NCBI GenBank assembly: GCA_018971215.1 | Contig: JAGXBG010000003.1 | Coordinates: 1 to 39,111 of the forward strand | Source: Alphaproteobacteria bacterium | Lineage (GTDB): Bacteria; Pseudomonadota; Alphaproteobacteria; ATCC43930; CGMCC-115725 | Length of the DNA stretch: 39,111 nucleotides | Direction: 5' to 3' | Shown here: positions 8,781-17,235 of the stretch, piece after piece | Position numbering within the stretch: the first letter of the stretch is position 1 | Layout: every line of letters starts with the position of its first letter | The notes under the pieces: model-generated | What the model saw: only the letters and a program-made list of their open reading frames with translations | Database searches by the model: none | Told to the model about the DNA's origin: nothing | Program-made: the position numbers and the translations under genes

Positions 8781-9542
8781 ATGGCTGAAATTGAAAACCT
8801 TTCGCCGTCTATTTTAACACGCGAGGACGGCGCCACAATCGCCTACCATCGCCGGCGCGGCCGCGGCCCCGGCGTCGTGTTCCTCGGCGGATTCATGTCG
8901 GACATGTCGGGAACCAAGGCGCTGGCGCTCGATCGCTTCTGCGAATCGCGCGGCCAGGCGTTCGTCCGTTTCGATTATTTTGGGCATGGACGGTCGTCGG
9001 GCGCGTTCGCCGACGCGACCGTGAGCCGCTGGCGCGACGATGCGCTCGCGGTGTTGGACACGCTGACCGACGGGCCGCAAATCGTGGTCGGATCGAGCTT
9101 CGGCGGCTGGATCATGCTGCTGCTCGCGGCGGCGCGGCCGCAGCGCGTCAAGGCACTGATCGGCATCGCCGCGGCGCCCGACGCGACCGAGGACCTGATG
9201 TGGGCCCAGTTCCCGCCTGAAGTGCGCCAGCGCATTGAACGCGACGGCGCGGCCGCGATTCCGTCGGCCTACAGCGAACAGGGTTATCTCATTACCCGGC
9301 GGCTGATCGAGGACGGCCGCAAGCATTTACTCATGCGATCGGCGATCGCGTTCGACGGTCCGGTGCGTCTGCTGCACGGCATGTGCGATAACGACGTGCC
9401 GTGGCAGCGCAGCCTGGCGCTCGCCGAGCGTCTCGCTGCCGCCGACGTGCGAATCACGCTGGTCAAGGACGGCGATCATCGCCTGTCGCGCGACGCCGAC
9501 CTCGGGCTGTTGATGCGGACGCTTGGCGCTTTGCTCGACTGA
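8781..9542 (+). CDS. Alpha/beta hydrolase, ABHD10-like
   Basis: A 253-residue serine hydrolase with a complete visible triad: Ser in GSSFGGW (near residue 105), Asp in CDNDVPW (near 203) and His in KDGDHRLS (near 232). The oxyanion region is FLGGFMSDMSGTKA. The overall pattern (short protein, GSSxGGW, DHRLS close to the end) matches the bacterial relatives of ABHD10, a mitochondrial thioesterase/esterase in animals. A thioester or ester substrate is therefore plausible but unproven. I chose the ATG at 8781 because MAEIENLSPSILTREDG leads directly into the fold; upstream in-frame sequence is antisense to the glycosyltransferase. It converges with the next gene with a 3-nt gap. Confidence 0.85.
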   Translation: MAEIENLSPSILTREDGATIAYHRRRGRGPGVVFLGGFMSDMSGTKALALDRFCESRGQAFVRFDYFGHGRSSGAFADATVSRWRDDALAVLDTLTDGPQIVVGSSFGGWIMLLLAAARPQRVKALIGIAAAPDATEDLMWAQFPPEVRQRIERDGAAAIPSAYSEQGYLITRRLIEDGRKHLLMRSAIAFDGPVRLLHGMCDNDVPWQRSLALAERLAAADVRITLVKDGDHRLSRDADLGLLMRTLGALLD

Positions 9543-9545
9543 CGG

Positions 9546-9989
9546 TCAGTTGCGCAAAGTGGGATGCAGTTCGAACCCGACGCCGAGACGATTGTAGGCG
9601 TTCATCGTCGCGATCACGAAGGTCAGGTCGGCGAATTCCTTGTCGGAAAAGGCGCGCTGGGTTTCCGCGCGCACCGTCGCACTCGGCGGCTCGATGGCCT
9701 GCCGCGTCAATGCTTCGGCCCAGGCGAGCGCAGCGCGTTCGCGCGGCGAAAAGAACGGCGCCTCGCGCCATACGGTCATGTTGTAAAGCTTCTGGGGTTT
9801 CTCGCCGGCGGCCAGCAGATCGTGCGTATGGAGATCGACGCAGTAGGCGCAACCGTTGAGCTGCGAAATGCGCAAATAAATCAGGTCGACCAGCGTCGCC
9901 TCGATCGACGAATTGCGCATCAGCTTGTGCACGGCGCCGAGCGCGCGATAGGCGTCGGCGGCAAGCTCGCGGTAATTCGGATGTGCCAT
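9546..9989 (-). CDS. Carboxymuconolactone decarboxylase family / AhpD-like protein
   Basis: A 147-residue all-helical CMD-domain protein. The core motif GCAYCVDLHTHD contains the CxxC pair and following His typical of AhpD-like alkylhydroperoxidases, which act with a peroxiredoxin or thiol partner. The upstream part (MRNSSIEATLVDLIYLRISQ) and the late FVIATMNAYNRL helix are also typical of this family. I chose the ATG at 9989 (MAHPNYRELAADAYRAL), 6 nt after GGAG; a longer frame exists but adds no conserved residues. It is single-gene, with no peroxiredoxin beside it, so the natural substrate is unknown. A role in peroxide or electrophile stress is a family-based guess. Confidence 0.85.
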   Translation of the reverse strand: MAHPNYRELAADAYRALGAVHKLMRNSSIEATLVDLIYLRISQLNGCAYCVDLHTHDLLAAGEKPQKLYNMTVWREAPFFSPRERAALAWAEALTRQAIEPPSATVRAETQRAFSDKEFADLTFVIATMNAYNRLGVGFELHPTLRN

Positions 9990-10223
9990 CGGAAACTCCG
10001 TTGTGACGAAACGGCTCGACGCTAGAGCCGCCTGCCGACCGGCAGCAACCCGCAATCCGACAGCCCTGCCATGAAGCGCGGCTGACCGAAGCCGCCATGC
10101 CCAACACCGGCAAAATCCCGAGGGATAGACATTCGCATCCTGGCATATGACCGAATGGGCCAGTATAGTGCGGGATCAATGTTAAACTATTGGCGCCAAG
10201 GGCGCTTTTCGGGCTTGCGCCGT

Positions 10224-11345
10224 ATGGCAGTCGTCGAAAAAGCGGGCCACCGCATCCGCCTTGTCGTGTGGTTGGGCGCGAGCGCCGCCGTCGCGCTCGT
10301 GGTCGCCGTCAGCTATGCCGTCCTGGCGCCACCGCGCGTTGCGACCGCACCGGCGCAGCCGCCGGTTCCGATCATGGTCGCCGCCGTGACACAACAGCCG
10401 ATGCCCGTGCGGATCGACACCATCGGCACCGTTCAAGCAATCGCCAACGTCGTCGTCAAATCGCGCGTCGATGGCTACATCACCGATGTCCTCATCAAGG
10501 ACGGCCAGTTCGTCAAGACTGGTGAGGTGATGTTCAAGCTCGACGATCGCGCGGCGCGCGCGCAGCTCGAGCAGATGAAGGCGCAGCTCGAAAACGCCAA
10601 GCGCGACGTGGCGCGTTACAAGCCGCTGGTGTCGCAGGCGTTCGTCTCGCGGCAGGTTTACGACACCGCGATGGCGAATGAACGGGCGCTCCAAGCGCAG
10701 GTCGACGATCTCCAGGCGCAGCTGAGCTATTACACGATCGTCGCGCCGATCGACGGCCGCGCCGGCACCATCAACATCAAGGCCGGCAACAGCATCAAGG
10801 CCAATGACCTGCCGTTCGTCACCATCAACCAGATCTCGCCGATCTATGCCGGCTTCACCTTGCCGCAAGCGGAATTGCCCGGCCTGCGCGACGCCATGGC
10901 GAAAGGGCCGGTGGAGGTCCAAGTGAAGCCGAGCGGCGACGGCGGCGACGCGATCGCCGGCACGCTTGCCTTCTTCGACAACACCGTCGACGTCAATTCC
11001 GGCACGATCGCGGCGAAGGCGGTCTTCGACAATGCGCAGCAGCGGCTTTGGCCGGGACAATTCGTCAACGTCTCGGTGACCGAACGGGTCGATCCCAACG
11101 CGCTCACCGTGCCGGCGTCGGCCGTGCTCGTCGGCCAGAACGCCACCTATGTCTACGTAATCAAGGACGGCGGCGTCGCGCACATGCAGCCGGTGACGGT
11201 CGCGCGCACCATCGACGGCGTCAGCGTCATCGGCGCTGGACTCGCCGCCGGCGATCAAGTCGCCACCGACGGCCAGCTGCGCCTGACCAACGGCAGCAAG
11301 GTCGAGATCCGCCATCCCGGAGCGAAACCGGACTCGCCGTCATGA
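10224..11345 (+). CDS. RND efflux periplasmic adaptor (HlyD/MdtA-like)
   Basis: Membrane fusion protein that links an inner-membrane RND pump to an outer-membrane channel. After a short basic N-terminus comes one hydrophobic segment (VVWLGASAAVALVVAVSYAV). The barrel-sandwich half-motif VKSRVDGYITDVLIKDGQFV follows, then a helical hairpin (LEQMKAQLENAKRDVARYK), the second lipoyl half (YYTIVAPIDGRAGTINIKAG), and beta-barrel and membrane-proximal domains. The start is uncertain: 10224 gives the usual short lead to the membrane segment (373 aa), while ATGs at 10179 and 10155 are possible. A TATAGT box at 10164-10169 with a poor -35 argues against 10155. A perfect 10-bp palindrome (TTGGCGCCAA, 10190-10199) sits in the leader. 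The stop overlaps the pump gene as ATGA. Confidence 0.92.
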   Translation: MAVVEKAGHRIRLVVWLGASAAVALVVAVSYAVLAPPRVATAPAQPPVPIMVAAVTQQPMPVRIDTIGTVQAIANVVVKSRVDGYITDVLIKDGQFVKTGEVMFKLDDRAARAQLEQMKAQLENAKRDVARYKPLVSQAFVSRQVYDTAMANERALQAQVDDLQAQLSYYTIVAPIDGRAGTINIKAGNSIKANDLPFVTINQISPIYAGFTLPQAELPGLRDAMAKGPVEVQVKPSGDGGDAIAGTLAFFDNTVDVNSGTIAAKAVFDNAQQRLWPGQFVNVSVTERVDPNALTVPASAVLVGQNATYVYVIKDGGVAHMQPVTVARTIDGVSVIGAGLAAGDQVATDGQLRLTNGSKVEIRHPGAKPDSPS

Positions 11346-14300
11346 CGTTGCCGGAGACCTGCATACGTCGTCCGGTGATGACGACGTTGCTGATGATGGC
11401 CTTCGTGATCTTCGGCTTGTTCGGCTACCGGCTGCTGCCGGTGGCGGCGATTCCACAGGTCGATTTTCCCACCATCGTGGTTGCGGCGCAGCTGCCGGGC
11501 GCCTCGCCTGAGACCATGGCGTCGTCGGTGGCGACGCCGCTCGAACGCCAATTCTCCACCATCGCCGGCCTCGATTCGATGGTGTCGACCTCGGGCCAAG
11601 GCGTCACCAGCATCACGATGCAGTTCGATCTCGGCCGCAATATCGATGGCGCGGCGCTCGACGTGCAGGCGGCGATGACCACCGCCGCCAAGAAACTGCC
11701 GGTCGAGATGACGACGCCGCCGAGCTTCCAGAAGGTCAACCCGGCCGATCTGTCCGTCATCCTGCTGGCCCTGCATTCGGACACGTTGCCGCTGTCGATG
11801 CTCGACGAATATGCCGAGACGATGATGGCCGAGCGCATCTCGACCTTGCCCGGCGTCGCGCTGGTCAACGTTTTCGGCGCCGCGAAATACGCGCTCCGCG
11901 TCCAGGCCAATCCCGAGGCGCTGGCCGCCAAGGGCCTGACGTTGCAGGACGTTCAGAACGCCGTCGCCGCGGCCAATTCCAACACGCCGGTCGGCACGCT
12001 CATGGGGACCGACCAGAGCTTCACGCTGCAGATGAAGCAGCATCACCGTGCGGCCGACTTCAAGCCGATCATCATCGCCTATCGTGACGGTGCGCCGGTG
12101 CGGCTTGAGGATGTCGCCACGGTCGCCGATAGCGTCGAAAACGACCAGGTCGCCGCTTGGTACAATGGTCAGCGTTCGATCATCCTCGGCATCCAGAAAC
12201 AGCCCAACGCCAACACCATCGAGGTTGTGGATTCGATCAAGCGGCTGCTGCCCGTGTTCGAGGCGCAGCTGCCGGCGGACGCCAAGCTCAACGTGATGGC
12301 CGACCGCTCGGTGTCGATCCGCAATTCGGTCGACGACGTCCAGTTCACGCTGATGCTGACGGCGTTTCTGGTCGTGCTGGTGATCTATCTGTTCCTGCGC
12401 AACGCAACCGCGACAATCATTCCGGCGCTCGCGTTACCGGTGTCGATCGTCGGCACCTTCGCCGGCATGTACGTCATGGGATACAGCATCGACAATTTGT
12501 CGCTGCTGGCGCTGACGCTATCCGTCGGCTTCGTCGTCGACGACGCCATCGTCATGCTCGAGAACATCGTGCGCCATATCGAACGCGGCGAGCGCGTGAT
12601 GGACGCCGCCTTTCGCGGCGCGCGCGAGATCGGATTCACCATCATATCGATCACCTTCTCGCTGGTGGCGGTGTTCATTCCCGTGCTGTTCATGGGCGGC
12701 GTGGTCGGCCGCGTCTTCCGCGAATTCGCCGTCACTATCAGCATGACCATCCTGATCTCGGGCCTCGTGTCGCTGACGCTGACGCCGATGCTGTGCTCGC
12801 GGCTGCTGAAGCCGCATCGCGAGGACGAGAAGCAATTCATCGTGCTGCGCTGGTCCGAGGCGGGGTTCGAAAAACTGCGCGCCGGCTACGAATGGGCGCT
12901 GACGCGGGTGATGCGGCGGCGGCGCGCCGTGCTGGGCATCACCATCCTGTCGATCGTCCTGAGCGCCGTGCTGTTCACGGTCGTGCCCAAGGGGTTCTTC
13001 CCCAACGTCGACACCGGCTATCTGTTTGCCTTCACCGAAGGACCGCAGGACGCGTCGTTCCAGTCGATGGTCGATCATCAGCAGCAGGTGGCGAAGATCA
13101 TCCACGACGACCCCAACGTTTCCGACGTCAGCTCGATCATCGGCGCGACGAATTTCAGTCCGGCGCTTAACAACGGCCGTCTGTTCATCCAATTGAAACC
13201 GCGCAACGAGCGCAGCCTGACGGCCGACGAGGTCATCCAGGAGTTGCGGCCCAAGCTCGCGACGGTGCCCGGCATGCGGACGTTCCTGCAAAGCCTGCAA
13301 GACATCCGGCTCGGCGGACGTCTGTCCAAGAGCACCTATCAATACACGTTGCAGGACGCCGATACCGACGAACTCTACCGCTACGCCACCGAAATGGAAG
13401 GCCGGATCACGCACCTGTCGGGCTTCCAGGACGTCAATTCGGATCTCGAACTGCGCAATCGCCAGGCGATCGTCCACGTCGACACCGACAAGGCCGCGTC
13501 ACTCGGCATCACCATCGACCAGATCCGCAATACGTTTTACAGCGCCTTCGGCGCGCGGCAGATCTCGACCATCTACGAGCCGTCGGACGATTACGAAGTC
13601 ATCCTCGAGCTCGACAAGCGCTTCCAGCAGTCGCCGTCGGACCTGTCCAAGATCTACCTGAAGAGCGCCAACGGCCAGGCGGTGCCGCTCGGCGCGGTCG
13701 CCACGATCGCGTCCGGCGTCGGTCCGGTGACGGTCAACCATCAGGGCCAGCTGCCGTCGGTCACCATTTCGTTCAACCTCGCGCCGGGCGTGTCGCTCGG
13801 CACCGCGGTCAACGCGATCAGCCGGCTCGAACGGCAGGTCAACCTACCGGTCACCGTCAACACCGGCTTCCAGGGCAACGCCCAGGTCTTCCAGGCCGCG
13901 CTCAAGGGCCAGGGTCTACTGCTGATGGCAGCGATCCTGGTGATCTACATCGTGCTTGGCATCCTGTACGAGAGCTACATCCACCCGATCACGATCCTGT
14001 CCGGCCTGCCGGCGGCGGGGCTCGGCGCGCTCGGCACGTTGATCGTGTTCCATGAGGACCTCAGCATCATCGCCATCATCGGCATCGTCATGCTGATCGG
14101 CATCGTCAAGAAGAACGCGATCATGATGATCGACTTCGCGCTCGAACGGCAGCGCGCTGGCGATGTCACCGCCGACCAGGCGATGTTCGAGGCCTGCCTG
14201 CTCCGCTTCCGCCCGATCATGATGACCACCATGGCCGCGATCATGGGCGGCTTGCCGATCGCCATCGGCGTCGGCGCTGGTTCCGAGTTGCGCCGGCCGC

Positions 14301-14479
14301 TGGGTCTCGCGGTGGTCGGCGGCCTGATCGTGTCGCAGGCGCTGACGCTGTTCATCACGCCAGTGATCTATCTCTATCTCGAAAAGGTGCGGCTGTGGTT
14401 TGCGCCCGCCCCGGCCGCGCCGGTTTCCGCCCGCGGCGATGCCATCGACCGGGATCATGCAGCGCAGGCGGGCGAATAG
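11342..14479 (+). CDS. RND family efflux pump inner-membrane permease (MdtB/MdtC-like)
   Basis: A 1045-residue HAE1-type resistance-nodulation-division proton antiporter, complete in length. The N-terminus MTLPETCIRRPVMTTLLMM leads into TM1. The paired Asp residues of the proton relay are in VGFVVDDAIVMLENIVRH (near residue 400), and the relay Lys is in IGIVKKNAIMMIDFALE (near residue 922). The two large periplasmic loops have standard length. The best match by character is the MdtBC/AcrB-like group that exports drugs, bile salts or similar amphiphiles, but the substrate cannot be read from sequence. Translation is probably coupled to the adaptor through the ATGA overlap. No TolC-type outer-membrane factor gene is next to it, so it probably shares one encoded elsewhere. 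Confidence 0.94.
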   Translation: MTLPETCIRRPVMTTLLMMAFVIFGLFGYRLLPVAAIPQVDFPTIVVAAQLPGASPETMASSVATPLERQFSTIAGLDSMVSTSGQGVTSITMQFDLGRNIDGAALDVQAAMTTAAKKLPVEMTTPPSFQKVNPADLSVILLALHSDTLPLSMLDEYAETMMAERISTLPGVALVNVFGAAKYALRVQANPEALAAKGLTLQDVQNAVAAANSNTPVGTLMGTDQSFTLQMKQHHRAADFKPIIIAYRDGAPVRLEDVATVADSVENDQVAAWYNGQRSIILGIQKQPNANTIEVVDSIKRLLPVFEAQLPADAKLNVMADRSVSIRNSVDDVQFTLMLTAFLVVLVIYLFLRNATATIIPALALPVSIVGTFAGMYVMGYSIDNLSLLALTLSVGFVVDDAIVMLENIVRHIERGERVMDAAFRGAREIGFTIISITFSLVAVFIPVLFMGGVVGRVFREFAVTISMTILISGLVSLTLTPMLCSRLLKPHREDEKQFIVLRWSEAGFEKLRAGYEWALTRVMRRRRAVLGITILSIVLSAVLFTVVPKGFFPNVDTGYLFAFTEGPQDASFQSMVDHQQQVAKIIHDDPNVSDVSSIIGATNFSPALNNGRLFIQLKPRNERSLTADEVIQELRPKLATVPGMRTFLQSLQDIRLGGRLSKSTYQYTLQDADTDELYRYATEMEGRITHLSGFQDVNSDLELRNRQAIVHVDTDKAASLGITIDQIRNTFYSAFGARQISTIYEPSDDYEVILELDKRFQQSPSDLSKIYLKSANGQAVPLGAVATIASGVGPVTVNHQGQLPSVTISFNLAPGVSLGTAVNAISRLERQVNLPVTVNTGFQGNAQVFQAALKGQGLLLMAAILVIYIVLGILYESYIHPITILSGLPAAGLGALGTLIVFHEDLSIIAIIGIVMLIGIVKKNAIMMIDFALERQRAGDVTADQAMFEACLLRFRPIMMTTMAAIMGGLPIAIGVGAGSELRRPLGLAVVGGLIVSQALTLFITPVIYLYLEKVRLWFAPAPAAPVSARGDAIDRDHAAQAGE

Positions 14480-15272
14480 GATCGCGCTTTTCTTCGTCCT
14501 GCCGTTGCTGACTGGCGCGGCGCCGGCGCCGGCGCCGGTCATCCCGGTTCTGCCGCCGTCGCAGCGCTACGATTCCTGTCTGGCGGATACGCGGCGCGAT
14601 CCGGCCGCCGCGCTCAAGAGCGCGGAGGTGTGGCGCCAGCTCGGCGGCGGCTTCCCGGCCGAGCACTGCGCGGCGATCGCGCTGATCGGGCTCAAGCGTT
14701 ATTCCGAAGCGGCGCAAAGTCTCGAAGCGCTCGCCGGCCAGATGATGAACGAGCCGGCCGAGCTGCGCGGCGATGCGCTCGACCAAGCCGGCCAGGCCTG
14801 GCTGCTCGCCGACCAGCCGGACCGCGCCAAGGCGGCATTCGACGCGGCGTTGAGCTTGGTGCCGCGCAAGCCGGATTTCCTGATCGACCGTTCCGAAGCG
14901 CTCGCCGACGGCGGCCGCTATTGGGAGGCAATCGACGATCTCAACCGCGCGCTCGAGGCCGATCCCAAGAACGTCGACGCGCTGGTGTTCCGCGCCTCGG
15001 CCTACCGCCATGTCGGCGGTACCGACGCGCTCGAGCTGGCGCAAGCCGACGCCGATCGCGCGCTCGTGCTGTCGCCCAATTCGGTGCCGGGCCTGCTCGA
15101 GCGCGGCAACATCCGGCGGCTGCGCGGCGATAACGCCGGCGCCAAGGCCGATTGGCAACGGGTGATCGTGCTCGCGCCCCAATCGGAGGCGGCGCGTTAC
15201 GCGCGAGACAATCTGGCGCACGTCGACGATCGCACGCCGCAAAGTGACACGCCGCAGACGCCGCCGCGCTGA
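14457..15272 (+). CDS. Secreted tetratricopeptide-repeat protein
   Basis: A 271-residue protein with a Sec-type signal peptide (basic MQRRRANR, then ALFFVLPLLTGAAPAPAP) and several tetratricopeptide repeats from about residue 70 to 240. Examples are LDQAGQAWLLADQPDRAKAA, the stretch around AIDDLNRALEADPKNVDALV, and ADADRALVLSPNSVPGLLER. TPR proteins are scaffolds, so it is probably a periplasmic protein-binding factor; its partner is unknown. I chose the ATG at 14457 because it gives a clean signal peptide; it overlaps the pump gene by 23 nt, so the two are probably co-transcribed. Whether it serves the efflux pump is open. The C-terminus is Thr/Pro-rich and probably disordered. Confidence 0.82.
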   Translation: MQRRRANRIALFFVLPLLTGAAPAPAPVIPVLPPSQRYDSCLADTRRDPAAALKSAEVWRQLGGGFPAEHCAAIALIGLKRYSEAAQSLEALAGQMMNEPAELRGDALDQAGQAWLLADQPDRAKAAFDAALSLVPRKPDFLIDRSEALADGGRYWEAIDDLNRALEADPKNVDALVFRASAYRHVGGTDALELAQADADRALVLSPNSVPGLLERGNIRRLRGDNAGAKADWQRVIVLAPQSEAARYARDNLAHVDDRTPQSDTPQTPPR

Positions 15273-15283
15273 GCGGCACCGAT

Positions 15284-15952
15284 TCAGAAATCCAGATCGG
15301 CGTAGTGCTTGGGCGGCGGCGCGCCGGGAATGTGATCCGCCAGCAGCGGCCGGAAGGACGGGCGCGACTTGACCCGGGCGTACCATTCCTTCGCCGGTTC
15401 GTGCAGGTCCCACGGCACGTCGCCGAGATAATCGACCACCGACAGGTGCGCCGCCGCCGCGATGTCGCCGAGCGAGAAATGATCGCCCGCCAGCCACCGC
15501 CGCCGCTCAGCCAGATAGGTAATGTATTCGAGGTGATAGCCGAGATTGGCCTTCGCCGTGCGCAACACCACGGAGTCGGGCGTACCGAAGCCAAGAAACC
15601 GCTTCATGATTTTTTCGGTGACGAGGCCGTCGGTCACTTCGCTGTTCATCTTGTGGTCGAACCACGCGGCGACGCGGCGAACCTCGGCGCGGTCCACCGG
15701 ATTGAGTCCAATCAGCAGCTTGTCGCGATAGACCTCGTCGAGATACTCGGCGATCGGCCGCGCACCGGCGAGAACGACACCGTCGGGCTCGATCAGCACG
15801 GGCACCTCGCCGGCCGGATTGAGCGCGAGAAATTCGGCGCGCCGCTCCCAAATCTTCTCCACCTTCATGGAGAACTCGAGGCCCTTCTCGGCGAGCACGA
15901 GACGGATCGCGCGCGAAAAGGGCGACAGCCAGAGATGATAAAGCACGCGCAT
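15284..15952 (-). CDS. fzlA: GST-fold protein, probable FtsZ-binding division regulator FzlA
   Basis: A 222-residue protein with the glutathione S-transferase fold: thioredoxin-like N-terminal domain (MRVLYHLWLSPFSRAIRLVL, NPAGEVPVLIEPDG) and helical C-terminal domain (RRWLAGDHFSLGDIAAAAHL). The overall sequence, including the tail PPPKHYADLDF, resembles alphaproteobacterial FzlA as I remember it. FzlA binds and curves FtsZ filaments and governs constriction in Caulobacter. The location next to an NDUFA9-like epimerase gene also matches the neighbourhood I recall for fzlA. A plain glutathione transferase is the alternative. The gene converges with the TPR gene (11-nt gap) and lies 76 nt after the epimerase-like gene, so the two may be co-transcribed. 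Confidence 0.75.
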   Translation of the reverse strand: MRVLYHLWLSPFSRAIRLVLAEKGLEFSMKVEKIWERRAEFLALNPAGEVPVLIEPDGVVLAGARPIAEYLDEVYRDKLLIGLNPVDRAEVRRVAAWFDHKMNSEVTDGLVTEKIMKRFLGFGTPDSVVLRTAKANLGYHLEYITYLAERRRWLAGDHFSLGDIAAAAHLSVVDYLGDVPWDLHEPAKEWYARVKSRPSFRPLLADHIPGAPPPKHYADLDF

Positions 15953-16028
15953 GACGGCCTATGATAACGCGATCCGCCGCGCCGCGTCAGTCGTGCGCTG
16001 CGCCGATCGATTCGCGGTGTAGCGGCGG

Positions 16029-16976
16029 TTAGACCGCGGTTTCGTCGGTGACGCCGCCGCGCCGGAAGCGATTGAGATAGGTCGGTAGGATCAGGTCGAG
16101 CGCCGTCGGTTCGATGCCGAGCGCCGCGAGGCCCGGCGCATCGGATGTCGGCACCGAATCGCGCTGCAGCATGCGCACCTGGTCGCGCGTGAGCAACGGC
16201 CGCGGCATGAGCCCCGTAAACAGCGTCAGCATCGTCGCCAGGCTGAACGGCACCGGCAGTAGCAGACGGCGGCGATTGGTCGTGCGCAGGATCAGCTCGA
16301 ACAGCGCGCGCAGCGTTTCGATATTCGGTCCGCCGAGTTCGTAAGTGCGGCCGGGTGCGTCCTCGCGATCGAGCGCCGCGGCCACCGCAGCCGCGACGTC
16401 GCCGACGAACACCGGCGCGAAGCGCGTGCGGCCGCCGCCGATCAGCGGCAGCACCGGCGATACGCGCGCGATCGCAGCGAAGCGGTTGAAGAACAAATCC
16501 TCGGGTCCAAAAATCAACGACGGTCGCAGGATCGTGGCACCCGGAAACGCCGCGCGCACCGCCGCCTCGCCGGCCGCCTTCGAGCGGCCATAGAGTGCCG
16601 GCGACGTCGGATCGGCGCCGAGCGCCGAAATATGTACGAAGCGCCGGACGCCGGCGGCGGCGGCCAGCGCTGCAAGGCCAGCAGGACCGGTTTCGTGCAG
16701 CGTTTGGAACCGCTGCGCGCGGCGTTGATAGAGGATGCCGGTGGCGTTGATCACGCCCTCGGCCCCTTCCATCAACGGCGCCAGACGATCGCGATCGGCG
16801 ATATTGGCGTCGATCAGCGCGATCTGGCCAACATCGCCCATCGGCCGGAGAAAGCCGGCGGTACTCGCCGTCCGACTGACCGCGGCGATCACGGCGCCTT
16901 CCGCCGCGAGACGCTTGACCACATAGCGCCCGACGAAGCCCGAGGCGCCGACAACGACAAAACGCCGATACCGCAT
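16029..16976 (-). CDS. NAD(P)-binding protein, complex I NDUFA9 family
   Basis: A 315-residue atypical short-chain dehydrogenase/epimerase. The Rossmann motif GASGFVGRYVVKRLAAEG begins at residue 10; later family segments are VRRFVHISALGAD, LYGRSKAAGEAAVR and ATILRPSLIFGPEDLFFNRF. In mitochondria the homologue NDUFA9 is an accessory complex I subunit that binds NADPH; alphaproteobacteria carry close relatives whose role is less clear. I chose the ATG at 16976 (MRYRRFVVVG), with GCAGG-type ribosome-binding sequence before it; upstream in-frame sequence is not conserved. No other complex I gene is nearby. Confidence 0.87.
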   Translation of the reverse strand: MRYRRFVVVGASGFVGRYVVKRLAAEGAVIAAVSRTASTAGFLRPMGDVGQIALIDANIADRDRLAPLMEGAEGVINATGILYQRRAQRFQTLHETGPAGLAALAAAAGVRRFVHISALGADPTSPALYGRSKAAGEAAVRAAFPGATILRPSLIFGPEDLFFNRFAAIARVSPVLPLIGGGRTRFAPVFVGDVAAAVAAALDREDAPGRTYELGGPNIETLRALFELILRTTNRRRLLLPVPFSLATMLTLFTGLMPRPLLTRDQVRMLQRDSVPTSDAPGLAALGIEPTALDLILPTYLNRFRRGGVTDETAV

Positions 16977-17064
16977 GGTTTCTGCCTGCTGTTTGCGGCG
17001 CTGTTTTACAACAGGCGGCGGCACCAGGCGAGCCCGGCCGGCAGCCTGGAATTGCGGAGATTCG

Positions 17065-17093
17065 TTGACAGAGCGGGACCGCATCTCTAAGTC
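17065..17093 (+). promoter_or_regulatory. Candidate promoter for tRNA-Leu
   Basis: A perfect -35 hexamer TTGACA (17065-17070) is followed after 17 nt by a weak -10 (TAAGTC, 17088-17093). The predicted transcription start, near 17100, is about 5 nt before the mature tRNA 5' end. The -35 and the placement are good; the -10 is poor, so this is a moderate call. Confidence 0.45.
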
Positions 17094-17104
17094 ACAGACC
17101 GATT

Positions 17105-17191
17105 GCCCAGGTGGCGGAATTGGTAGACGCGCTAGATTCAGGTTCTAGTGGCCGAAAGGTCGTGGAAGTTCGAGTCTTCTCCTGGGCACCA
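17105..17191 (+). tRNA. tRNA-Leu (anticodon CAG)
   Basis: An 87-nt class II tRNA. The acceptor stem GCCCAGG pairs with CCTGGGC, followed by discriminator A and an encoded CCA (17188-17191). The anticodon stem CTAGA/TCTAG encloses the loop TTCAGGT, giving anticodon CAG at 17139-17141, which reads CUG leucine codons. The long variable arm is typical of tRNA-Leu. The T arm GGAAG-TTCGAGT-CTTCT is intact. No terminator is visible before nrnC, so the two may share a transcript. Confidence 0.96.
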
Positions 17192-17235
17192 TCGCTCTCC
17201 GGCGCGACGCGGGCGGTTCCGACATGGCGAGACCA

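Noticed and set aside
9538-9550. Perfect inverted repeat ACTGAC-G-GTCAGT between two convergent stop codons, considered as a bidirectional terminator
   Set aside because: The single-base centre cannot form a loop without losing most of the stem, and no T run is present on either strand.
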